A stretch of 52,510 bases of DNA from Microcaldota archaeon. GTDB lineage: Archaea > Micrarchaeota > Micrarchaeia > Burarchaeales > Fermentimicrarchaeaceae. The stretch's first letter is position 1; every line of letters begins with the position of its first letter. Made by a program: the position numbers and the translations under genes. Positions 1 through 6,505 of the stretch are shown piece by piece. The notes below the pieces were generated by a model. That model had not been told where the DNA came from. It ran no database searches and saw nothing but the letters and a program-made list of their open reading frames with translations. The stretch covers positions 1 through 52,510 of the forward strand of contig JACCLG010000046.1 in NCBI GenBank assembly GCA_013425335.1, in the 5' to 3' direction.

Positions 1-75
1 TTCCGCTGCTTTGTGGTGCGCCAGAAGCTGAAGTTATACGATATAGATGGTAGATTGCGTGAGAGTGAAAGCTAG
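1..75 (+). CDS. possible 3' end of an upstream gene (partial)
   Basis: Frame 1 is open from the window edge to a TAG at 73-75 and would encode about 24 residues starting FRCFVVRQKLKLYDID. It overlaps the next gene by 29 bases. Too short to identify; it may be chance. Confidence 0.2.
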   Translation, partial: FRCFVVRQKLKLYDIDGRLRESES

Positions 76-904
76 AGACGTAGAAAAATTCGTTGGGAAG
101 TTTCCGATTTGGGTAGAGTACCACATAGAGAGGGTAGTGGATACGCTGGGCGGGATGGATGAGCAGAAACGCGACAGGCTGCTTCTGGAGGAAACTGTCA
201 AGCTTGACAAGTTCTGTGAAATACTCTGCACCACCAACAAGAACCATATTGAAGCGGAAAATGAGGTTTACGGCGACACTAAGCAGTTCTACGCGCTGAT
301 GAAAAGGAAGAAAGAGGTACGCAGGAAATTCTTGGCCAGAATGGAGGAGAAGCGGGAGAAAGAACGGCTTAAGGAAGAAAAAATGCGGGAAGAGCAGGAA
401 AAGCTGAGGAAAGAGATGGAGGAGCCGGATGAGAATTTCCCAGATGAACGTTTTTACCTTGAAAATGACCTGACATACAAGATGAGGGAGAGGCTGATCC
501 AGATTGGCTACAAACGGCTTAAGATCAGCCCATTTGGGACTTCCGGAGCCTCTTATTACTGGGTGCAGACAAGATACAACGAAAGCAAGGAGCACGCGTT
601 CTTCTGCTACCTGATTCAATCAGAGGTTAAAGAAAAAGCCGATAGCACCAGACTGTACGTGAATTACGGGCCAGATGTGGAGTTTGAATACAACGAGAGA
701 ATATACTGCTTTGACGTTGAGACTGGGAAGAACCTTGCAAGAAACAAAGCAATGATTGAACGCAAGTTTTTGAAGTATAAAGAGAGGTATTTCAAATCGT
801 TCATTTTTATTACAAACAAGAGGCTGAAGTACAGGTACTCAAAATACGGAACTGTAGTTACCCGCGCCACTCTGAAGAAGACTTTGGAAGCTATTTTCAG
901 GTAA
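47..904 (+). CDS. hypothetical protein with PD-(D/E)XK-like C-terminal domain
   Basis: A 285-residue soluble protein. Residues about 88-128 are a Lys/Glu/Arg-rich stretch likely to form a coiled coil. The C-terminal third contains PDVEFEYNERIYCFDVETG (about 209-227), a PD followed by a strand with D-x-E, the layout of PD-(D/E)XK nuclease-like folds; the catalytic Lys is replaced by Thr, as in replication-relaxation-type proteins on mobile elements. The ATG follows directly after an in-frame TAG (44-46), so no longer start exists. Role unknown; a DNA-binding or mobilization function is inference from the motif and from the AbiE and integrase neighbours. Confidence 0.75.
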   Translation: MVDCVRVKARDVEKFVGKFPIWVEYHIERVVDTLGGMDEQKRDRLLLEETVKLDKFCEILCTTNKNHIEAENEVYGDTKQFYALMKRKKEVRRKFLARMEEKREKERLKEEKMREEQEKLRKEMEEPDENFPDERFYLENDLTYKMRERLIQIGYKRLKISPFGTSGASYYWVQTRYNESKEHAFFCYLIQSEVKEKADSTRLYVNYGPDVEFEYNERIYCFDVETGKNLARNKAMIERKFLKYKERYFKSFIFITNKRLKYRYSKYGTVVTRATLKKTLEAIFR

Positions 905-956
905 TCCCAGCACAAATAGATTAACATATATATTATATGGAGTGCTGTAGGAGGCA

Positions 957-1019
957 GTGAAACAGCTATTTTTCGATGATTCCCTGAATGAGCGCAAAAC
1001 CTGCGCAAAGAGGAATTAA
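957..1019 (+). CDS. possible 20-residue peptide gene
   Basis: A GTG-initiated ORF encoding MKQLFFDDSLNERKTCAKRN lies behind a perfect AGGAGG (949-954) and a TATA-like tract at about 922-937. It could be a small peptide, or the 5' remnant of a gene lost next to the AbiE module. No family is recognisable. Confidence 0.25.
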   Translation: MKQLFFDDSLNERKTCAKRN

Positions 1020-1104
1020 GGGTGAGAAAACAAGGTTTGAGAATGCATGAAAAAGGCGAATTTTCCGCTTAATTCTACGCTTAAATTTTTCGCAGATTCA
1101 ATTT

Positions 1105-1626
1105 TCAGGCCAATTCCCTGAACTTTTTCCTGTCCGCCTTGATTTGCGAACGCAATGCAAATCTTCCATAAGGGGTCTGCCTTGTCTTGGCGCCAGCTAT
1201 GTTTCCCCGGTGAAATATTATCTCATTGCCGAAAAAGGAGAGGATCCTTGCGATTTTCCTTGCACGCCAAGTCCCCCTTGCAATGTTCTTCTCAGTGCGC
1301 CGTTTTAGGCTTATTTTTCTTGAGATTTTTGGATTTACTATGTGCACGCTTCCGGAAGGCTGCCAATTCAGGCCTAACGCTTCCTCTGCTGTCCTGCAGC
1401 TGAAATAGAACTCATTGCTTTCCAAGAAAAGCGCGACAGCCTGGAACAGGACCTTGAGCGGCTTTTCGATGAACGCGGCCTTCCTTTCCTCCTCCAGAGG
1501 GACGTAGTAAATTCCCTTAAAAGGTGTTGGGAAGAGCTTGAGGGACGAGCACAGCGCCAGAATTTCCTTCTTGCTCAGCCCTTCTGAGCGAAGCTGCGCA
1601 AAACTGACTGCCTGCTTAGGAAGCAT
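1105..1626 (-). CDS. AbiEi-like antitoxin / winged-helix regulator
   Basis: A 173-residue basic protein following, and overlapping by 11 bases, an AbiEii-like nucleotidyltransferase. Its N-terminus (PKQAVSFAQLRSEGLSKKEI) fits a winged helix and is followed by a segment resembling the AbiEi antitoxin body (GIYYVP, then a helical and basic region). I chose the ATG at 1626 because GGTGG lies just upstream; an earlier in-frame ATG exists at 1656. In type IV AbiE systems the antitoxin represses its own operon and counters the toxin without direct binding. The order here is toxin first. Assignment rests on context plus weak motif similarity. Confidence 0.6.
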   Translation of the reverse strand: MLPKQAVSFAQLRSEGLSKKEILALCSSLKLFPTPFKGIYYVPLEEERKAAFIEKPLKVLFQAVALFLESNEFYFSCRTAEEALGLNWQPSGSVHIVNPKISRKISLKRRTEKNIARGTWRARKIARILSFFGNEIIFHRGNIAGAKTRQTPYGRFALRSQIKADRKKFRELA

Positions 1627-2203
1627 CAGAAACCACCTTTTGGAAAGCTGCTGCATCCTCCTGGTTTAGCGCCATAGCGCCTATATCCTCTATGCCCTTT
1701 GGAGGGCCGCTTTTCGTTATCAGCTTTTTCACCATCGCAGAACCGCCTTTCCCCTTCAAAATGCAGAATATGTCAAACAGGTCCCTTGCTTCCTTCCTGT
1801 CAGAGTATGCATCCTGCTTCATCTCTAAAATGTCGCTAAGCGATGCAACCTTTATGCTTATGCCGCTGAACACGTGTTCCTCAATGCACTTGATTTTCCA
1901 CCCTGGTTCAAAAACCTCAACCTTTATGCTTGTGTCCTCGAACTGGATGACGAACTGGTTCTTGAAAGCGCCTGGCATGGTGCGGTAGCCCTTCTTGGAA
2001 AGGCAGCCTTTGAGCTCTTCTTTTAGCTTTATTTCATCGCCAGAGACTGGCACAAAATCCAAATCAACGCTTACGCGGTGTTTCAGGTAGAAAAGGGCAA
2101 GCGCTGTCCCGCCAACAAGGATTAATTTTCCCTGGGCGCATTCGGCAACATCCGGGAGTATCTCCAGCACCTTCTTGTATTTCCTGTTGAATGACTCATT
2201 CAT
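1616..2203 (-). CDS. AbiEii-type nucleotidyltransferase toxin
   Basis: A 195-residue member of the DNA polymerase beta-like nucleotidyltransferase superfamily. GGTALALFYLKHRVSVDLDF (about 32-51) matches the GG[ST]...R.S.DLDF signature of the AbiEii/MNT group, including the two metal-binding Asp. A second element, SDILEMKQDAYSDRKEARDLFD (about 122-143), is typical of the family, where K..A...R...RD..D is conserved. AbiEii enzymes transfer nucleotides to tRNA or other RNA and cause abortive infection. First gene of the pair; TATA box at about 2226-2234 on the minus strand and a large inverted repeat just upstream. Confidence 0.82.
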   Translation of the reverse strand: MNESFNRKYKKVLEILPDVAECAQGKLILVGGTALALFYLKHRVSVDLDFVPVSGDEIKLKEELKGCLSKKGYRTMPGAFKNQFVIQFEDTSIKVEVFEPGWKIKCIEEHVFSGISIKVASLSDILEMKQDAYSDRKEARDLFDIFCILKGKGGSAMVKKLITKSGPPKGIEDIGAMALNQEDAAAFQKVVSDAS

Positions 2204-2244
2204 GGTTGTTTATTGATGCACAAACTATATAAACCTTGTTATTA

Positions 2245-2269
2245 CTAGATTAAATTAAGTTTAATCTAG
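2245..2269. promoter_or_regulatory. 10-bp inverted repeat upstream of AbiE promoter
   Basis: CTAGATTAAA and TTTAATCTAG are separated by 5 bases, a perfect 10+10 match. The repeat lies directly upstream of the minus-strand TATA box (TTTATATA, about 2226-2233) and 42-66 bases before the AbiEii start. Position and symmetry fit an operator for the antitoxin, as known for AbiEi. Confidence 0.65.
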
Positions 2270-2296
2270 ATAAACTTTAGTCGACTGTAAGAAATT

Positions 2297-3493
2297 CTAG
2301 AGTTTTCCGCTCAAGCCGAGCTCGCCTATCCTTCTTACAAGGAAGCCGAGCGTTTCCCGGTCTTTCACGAGCTCGTTAAGAAGCTCATCGCCTTTTCTCC
2401 TCTCGTCCTCAACCTGCATAACGGTTTCAACGTTCAAAACCGCGCCGCACTTGTTGCAGAATTTCGAGGTGGGGGAGTTGGGCTGCTTGCAGCGGTGGCA
2501 GTTTCTGATTTGGATTTTCATTTCCTCCTCCTTCTTTTCTGCCATGTGGTGCATTTTCAGCAAAGTGTCATCCAGATCCCTCCCTGACATGTGCACATAG
2601 ACCGAAGCCATTTCCGAAGACTGCGTCCAGCCAAAATATTCCTTCATCTGGGCCTCTGTCAATTTTGATGCCATGAAAGTCGCTCTTGAATGCCTGAAGA
2701 GATGCGGGTAAACCTTCTTTTTTATGCCTGCCCTTGCCGCAAGATTGCGGATCAAAACATAGACCGAGCGGTATTCCGCTGCCGTATCCTTGTTGTAGAT
2801 ATTGTGGGAACGCGGCGGCCATAAAGACGAGTCCGGCTTTGCGTTTCCGTAGTTGTCCAGCCAGGTGGAAAGCGCAGGCGCAGATGTAATTGCCCTTACT
2901 CTCCTGTCGCCAGTCTTGCCGGTAACTATCAGAATTGCCCCGTACTGGTCAAACGAGACATTCTTAACCTTCAGGGAGAGAAGCTCGCCAATCCGGCAGC
3001 CAGTTTCATACAACAGCAAAACCAGCGCCTTGTCGCGCGGATTGTTTGTTGCCTGGGCCATTTTCAGGACTTCCTCCTCAGTAATGAGCTCTTCCGGCAG
3101 TTTGTGCGCATTGTTTCTCAGCTTCGGTTTCAGCCAGCTTATCTCAGGCGGGAAGGTTTCGTCGTTGCCCTTCATCCACTTGTAGAGTAGCTTCAGGACG
3201 ATCTTGAAGTCGTATTTGGTATACTCCGCGTATTCCTGCCTCTCCAGCTCTCCAACCAGCGCAATGAGATCGTTTTTACTTGCCTGGGCAAAAGGCTTCT
3301 TCAACCAGTGAGCAAGGAACCGCAGGCAATATGCGCACTTCACTACCCGGAGCCTGCTGGAGCCCCTTGCCAGCCTTGCCCTGCAAAAGTCGAGAATGGC
3401 CTGCTTGTTCTCTGGGCAGACCTGCTTATCCTGCTCGACCCGTCTGCAGGCGGCATCGAAGTCCTTCATACTCCTGTGTTGTCTGTCGTCCAT
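2297..3493 (-). CDS. tyrosine recombinase / integrase with C-terminal zinc ribbon
   Basis: A 398-residue site-specific recombinase. An N-terminal SAM-like core-binding domain (about 25-115) precedes the catalytic domain with R167 (ETGCRIGELL), K193 (TGKTG), H264-x-x-R267 (HLFRH) and nucleophile Y299 (SVYVHMSG). The second catalytic His is Trp (FGWTQSS, W289), a substitution known in archaeal members. A C4 zinc ribbon follows (C332, C335, C346, C349). The start is set by AGGAGGAG eight bases upstream. It could be a chromosomal XerA-like enzyme or an integrase of a decayed element; the AbiE neighbours favour the latter. No att site was identified. Confidence 0.9.
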   Translation of the reverse strand: MDDRQHRSMKDFDAACRRVEQDKQVCPENKQAILDFCRARLARGSSRLRVVKCAYCLRFLAHWLKKPFAQASKNDLIALVGELERQEYAEYTKYDFKIVLKLLYKWMKGNDETFPPEISWLKPKLRNNAHKLPEELITEEEVLKMAQATNNPRDKALVLLLYETGCRIGELLSLKVKNVSFDQYGAILIVTGKTGDRRVRAITSAPALSTWLDNYGNAKPDSSLWPPRSHNIYNKDTAAEYRSVYVLIRNLAARAGIKKKVYPHLFRHSRATFMASKLTEAQMKEYFGWTQSSEMASVYVHMSGRDLDDTLLKMHHMAEKKEEEMKIQIRNCHRCKQPNSPTSKFCNKCGAVLNVETVMQVEDERRKGDELLNELVKDRETLGFLVRRIGELGLSGKL

Positions 3494-3530
3494 ATGCCTC
3501 TCCTCCTAGGCAAAGGACTTATTATTGCTT

Positions 3531-3548
3531 AGTGTCTAATCAGACACT
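3531..3548. promoter_or_regulatory. palindrome upstream of integrase
   Basis: AGTGTCT and AGACACT flank a 4-base spacer, a perfect 7+7 inverted repeat 38 bases before the integrase start codon. It may be an operator of the integrase promoter or a stem-loop in its leader. Confidence 0.45.
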
Positions 3549-3565
3549 ATTGTGCTGCTAGTGCG

Positions 3566-3605
3566 GTTCTGCACTCAGGTTCGCTCTGGGCTTACACCCC
3601 CTGCA
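3566..3605. repeat. copy 1 of a degenerate ~40-bp repeat flanking the cold-shock gene
   Basis: This segment resembles 4217-4257 in the same orientation: both contain ACTCA, TTC-CTCT and end in CACCCCCTGCA. Between the two copies lies the cold-shock gene. Similarity is about 70 percent by eye; function unknown. Confidence 0.35.
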
Positions 3606-3765
3606 CCAAGTCTTTTACTAGAGTCTTGCTTTTCTCCTCGTCAAATGTTTCAGACCCACGCATCCTCCGTGCCTTGCTCCCCCTATATTCTATTTTTCTA
3701 ACTTTTTTGCGCTAGGCTAGGGGGATGAATCTTAGAAACGGCATTCTACGGTTTCGCAAACGCTT

Positions 3766-3957
3766 TTAGACTTTTTTTACGCTCTTTGCACGCGGCCCAC
3801 GTTCGCCTGATTCAACATCGTACTCTACAACATCGCCGACCGCGAGCACGGCACCGCCTTGGATCTCCGAGACGTTCACGTACACGTCACTGCCGTCGTC
3901 GCCCGTGATAAATCCAAAACCACGCGCGGTATTAAACATCTTTACTTTTCCTTTCAT
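3766..3957 (-). CDS. cold-shock domain protein (CspA family)
   Basis: A 63-residue single OB-fold protein. RNP1 is ARGFGFIT (about 11-18) and RNP2 is DVYVNVSEI (about 24-32; the usual DVFVHFSAI is altered). The family binds single-stranded RNA and DNA and melts RNA secondary structure. GGTGAT precedes the ATG, and a TATA box (TTTATAAG, about 3999-4006 minus strand) is about 45 bases upstream. CSD proteins are uncommon in archaea apart from mesophilic groups, so acquisition by transfer is possible. Monocistronic. Confidence 0.93.
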   Translation of the reverse strand: MKGKVKMFNTARGFGFITGDDGSDVYVNVSEIQGGAVLAVGDVVEYDVESGERGPRAKSVKKV

Positions 3958-4005
3958 TAGATCACCATCACTTCATACTGCTTTTGAAGCGCATAGCTTA
4001 TAAAA

Positions 4006-4104
4006 TTATCCAATTACTTCAATGTCTTCCCCAACTACGCGTACTTTATATTGTTTTGCTGGTCTATTCGCAGGTCCTCCTACGACTGTGCCAGTTCTGA
4101 CATT
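4006..4104 (-). CDS. possible small protein lacking a standard start codon
   Basis: The minus frame reads NVRTGTVVGGPANRPAKQYK then a strand-like VRVVGEDIEVIG and TAA at 4006-4008, with protein-like composition. There is no ATG, GTG or TTG: the upstream codons are ATC and then a stop. An ATG two bases upstream (4106) is out of frame. A TATA box (TTATAAAA, about 4116-4123) sits where a leaderless start would be expected. Either a frameshift or sequencing error separates ATG from the body, an ATC start is used, or the ORF is not real. Confidence 0.3.
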   Translation of the reverse strand, partial: NVRTGTVVGGPANRPAKQYKVRVVGEDIEVIG

Positions 4105-4216
4105 GATTTATGTCTTTTATAATCATAGGATTCTAGATTGATGTAAGAGTTTGTTAGTAAAGAAACCCAAGAGCGGGGAATTTATTAACTACGGCAGGAG
4201 TCAAGACGAACTCGAG

Positions 4217-4257
4217 GCTTCAGACTCAAGCTTCACTCTTGCTTTGCACCCCCTGCA
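4217..4257. repeat. copy 2 of a degenerate ~40-bp repeat
   Basis: Partner of 3566-3605, ending in the same CACCCCCTGCA. The rest of the 4105-4294 gap is AT-rich and shows no gene. Confidence 0.35.
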
Positions 4258-4294
4258 TTATACTTTTTCTTGAGTGCAGTACAGCAAGATTCTT

Positions 4295-4858
4295 TCAGGC
4301 AGCCGCAAGCATTCTCTTCACTTCCTGCACTCCGAGAGCTGCAGCCCCGCCGCAAAGCGCTGTTGCAAGTTGGATTATCCCAAATGCGGCAATGAATTGC
4401 GCAGGAACAAGGCCAAGAAAGAAAAGCGCGAATGCCGATGCAGAGAGAAGCGCAGTCTTCGCCAATGAGCCAGCAGTGAGAGCCGCCAGGCGGTTCTTTC
4501 TCTCTGAGAACACCAGCTCCTTAACTGCAAATACAAGGATTGCGTTGCCCAGCCAGATGAACGGCAACATGTAAACCAGAGATACTGACAGCGGGCCGAA
4601 CACCATCCCAGCCAGCAGTGCCCCGACGCTGGGAAGGAGTATGACCGGCAGCAGGCGCGCACCGCGAAGGTTGAGTGCTGCAAGCACGAGGGCGCAGTTC
4701 ACCACCGAGCCAACGAGAAGCTGCTCGTGCCCCAGGATGAATGGAAGTGAGAATGCCACAGCTGCGTAAAGAATCATCTCAGCATATTCCTGCGCTTGAG
4801 AAAGCGTATACTCCTGCTTGAAAAATGAATCTGAAATGTAAGAATATTCCCTCTTCAT
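4295..4858 (-). CDS. polytopic membrane protein, ECF S-component-like
   Basis: A 187-residue protein with about six hydrophobic segments after a 25-residue hydrophilic N-terminus (SYISDSFFKQEYTLSQAQEY). Small size, Gly/Ala-rich helices and absence of catalytic motifs resemble S-components of energy-coupling factor transporters, but no substrate signature is visible. It is transcribed divergently from the hydrogenase operon and shares the short promoter region (TATA tract 4887-4900), which suggests a linked role, for example cofactor or metal uptake. That role is inference. Start ATG at 4858 follows GTGAGGCGAGAAT. Confidence 0.7.
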   Translation of the reverse strand: MKREYSYISDSFFKQEYTLSQAQEYAEMILYAAVAFSLPFILGHEQLLVGSVVNCALVLAALNLRGARLLPVILLPSVGALLAGMVFGPLSVSLVYMLPFIWLGNAILVFAVKELVFSERKNRLAALTAGSLAKTALLSASAFALFFLGLVPAQFIAAFGIIQLATALCGGAAALGVQEVKRMLAAA

Positions 4859-4886
4859 ATTCTCGCCTCACTAATTCTATTGTAGG

Positions 4887-4900
4887 TTAAATATATAAGG
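4887..4900. promoter_or_regulatory. bidirectional TATA region between membrane protein and hydC
   Basis: TTAAATATATAAGG reads as an archaeal TATA box in both directions. It is about 30-35 bases before the hydC ATG (4926) and about 35 bases before the divergent membrane-protein ATG (4858), so one AT-rich core probably serves both transcripts. Confidence 0.6.
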
Positions 4901-4925
4901 ATTTTGCGCAAATTATACTGATGGA

Positions 4926-5372
4926 ATGGAAAGGAAAAAAGGCACCAGCTTGCTTATGAATATCCTGCATGAGGAGCAGGACAAGCACGGCTACATCTCC
5001 GAGCAGACTCTCAAGAAAATTTCAGTAGACGAAGGCATACCAATTTCACGGCTTTTCGGGGTTGTCAAGTTCTACACAATGTTCCATACAGAGCCACAGG
5101 GAAAGTATGTTGTTGAAATTTGCGGCTCCCCGTCATGCGTCCTGAATAACGGAGTGCAGCTCGAAAAGTTCCTTGAGAAGGAGATAGGCGTGAGAATAGG
5201 AGAGACTTCCAAAGACGGGATGTTCTCCCTCTACAAAACTTCCTGCATCGGCTGCTGCAACGAGGCTCCGGCAATGCTCATAAACGGCATGCCATACACC
5301 AAGATGACTGTGGGGAGGCTGCAGCTGCTCCTGAAGAAGCTACGTGCAGCTTCAAAAAAGAAAAAGAAGTGA
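4926..5372 (+). CDS. hydC: NuoE-like [2Fe-2S] subunit of NAD-linked hydrogenase (HydC)
   Basis: A 148-residue thioredoxin-fold ferredoxin of the NuoE/24-kDa family. Helical N-terminus (MNILHEEQDKHGYISEQTL) is followed by the cluster ligands C-x4-C (CGSPSC) and C-x3-C (CIGCC before NEAPAM), matching the [2Fe-2S] pattern. It passes electrons between the flavin subunit and the hydrogenase Fe-S chain. First gene of a three-gene operon; the next gene starts 4 bases after its stop. The C-terminus is a Lys-rich tail (AASKKKKK). Full length for the family. Confidence 0.92.
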   Translation: MERKKGTSLLMNILHEEQDKHGYISEQTLKKISVDEGIPISRLFGVVKFYTMFHTEPQGKYVVEICGSPSCVLNNGVQLEKFLEKEIGVRIGETSKDGMFSLYKTSCIGCCNEAPAMLINGMPYTKMTVGRLQLLLKKLRAASKKKKK

Positions 5373-5376
5373 GTTC

Positions 5377-6501
5377 ATGCAGATACTCTGCCAGACAAAC
5401 CTTGATGCGCTTGAGAAGGCGCGCATGCTCGGCTCAAATGGAGTGCTCTCCCTTCTGGAGAAGAAGGGGCTTGAGGGGAGAGGGGGTGCGGCTTTTTCCA
5501 CTGCCAAGAAATGGCAAACCTGCCGCGATACGCCAGCAGATGAGAGGTTCGTGGTGTGCAACGCAGATGAAGGCGAGCCCGGCAGCTTCAAGGACAAGTT
5601 TATCATCAGGTGCAATGCCGAAACTCTTATTGAGGGAATCCTCATTGCGGCTTATACCATCGGGGCTAAGAGGTGCTTCATCTACCTGCGCGGAGAGTAT
5701 GACTACCTGCGCCCAAGGCTTCAGGAGCAGATTGAGGATGTCATTTCACGTGCAAAGATGAAAGGGGTGACCATTGAGATTGTGCGTGGCGCAGGTGCAT
5801 ACATATGTGGCGAGTCCACAGCGCTTGTGCAGTCCATCATGGGCTTCCGCGGGGCTGCAATGTACAAGCCCCCGAACCCGACCAGGCAGGGGCTCTGGGG
5901 CAAGCCGACGCTCATAAACAACGTTGAGACGCTCACATGCGCTGCCCAGGCCGTTCTGTTCGACGACTGGGATGCCAACCTGAGGCTGTTCTCGCTTTCA
6001 GGCAACATCAAAAACCCCGGAGTGTATGAGTTTCCGCTCGGTGTGAAGATGTCCACCGTGCTGGACGTTGCCCGCCCTGAGAAAAAGCTCAAGGCAATGT
6101 CCTTCGGCTGCTTCGGGGGCATAATGCCTGTTGACAAGAGTATGAGCATCACACCAGAAGCAATTTGCAAGGGGGACTGCCAGCAGGGCAACTATAGCAT
6201 AATTTTCATAGATGAAACACACAACATTGTGGACATTGTCTACTCAATTGCGAAATTTTACACCTACGAGTCGTGCGGCAAGTGCACTCCCTGCAGGGAG
6301 GGAACGGTCAGGATGCTCAACCTGCTCAAGAAAATCAGGAGCGGCGAGGGCGAGAAAAAGGATTTGCAGCTCCTGCGCGAGCTTGCAATGCACATACAAG
6401 AAACTTCGCTGTGCGGTTTGGGTGAGAGCTGCGGGAACCACATACTCACAAGCCTGGAGCATTTCTCCAAAGATTACGAGACATACCTTGCGAAGAAGTG
6501 A
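5377..6501 (+). CDS. hydB: NuoF-like FMN/NAD-binding subunit (HydB)
   Basis: A 374-residue flavoprotein of the NuoF/51-kDa family. GRGGAAFSTAKKW and CNADEGEPGSFKDK form the NAD(H)/FMN sites, GAGAYICGESTALVQSIMG continues the Rossmann-like domain, and SCGKCTPCREGT with a later SLCGLG supplies the four ligands of the N3-type [4Fe-4S] cluster. The N-terminal thioredoxin-like and C-terminal ferredoxin extensions of characterised bifurcating HydB proteins are absent. I chose ATG 5377 over an in-frame GTG at 5344, which overlaps hydC. FMN would come from riboflavin; RibK is encoded at 32.3 kb. Confidence 0.92.
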   Translation: MQILCQTNLDALEKARMLGSNGVLSLLEKKGLEGRGGAAFSTAKKWQTCRDTPADERFVVCNADEGEPGSFKDKFIIRCNAETLIEGILIAAYTIGAKRCFIYLRGEYDYLRPRLQEQIEDVISRAKMKGVTIEIVRGAGAYICGESTALVQSIMGFRGAAMYKPPNPTRQGLWGKPTLINNVETLTCAAQAVLFDDWDANLRLFSLSGNIKNPGVYEFPLGVKMSTVLDVARPEKKLKAMSFGCFGGIMPVDKSMSITPEAICKGDCQQGNYSIIFIDETHNIVDIVYSIAKFYTYESCGKCTPCREGTVRMLNLLKKIRSGEGEKKDLQLLRELAMHIQETSLCGLGESCGNHILTSLEHFSKDYETYLAKK

Positions 6502-6505
6502 GAAT

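Noticed and set aside
3550-3700. tRNA or other structured RNA before integrase
   Set aside because: No cloverleaf or extended stems beyond the 7-bp palindrome could be drawn.
6212-6505. N-terminal extension of hydA to 6212
   Set aside because: This frame overlaps hydB almost entirely; ATG 6506 begins the [2Fe-2S] domain right after the hydB stop.
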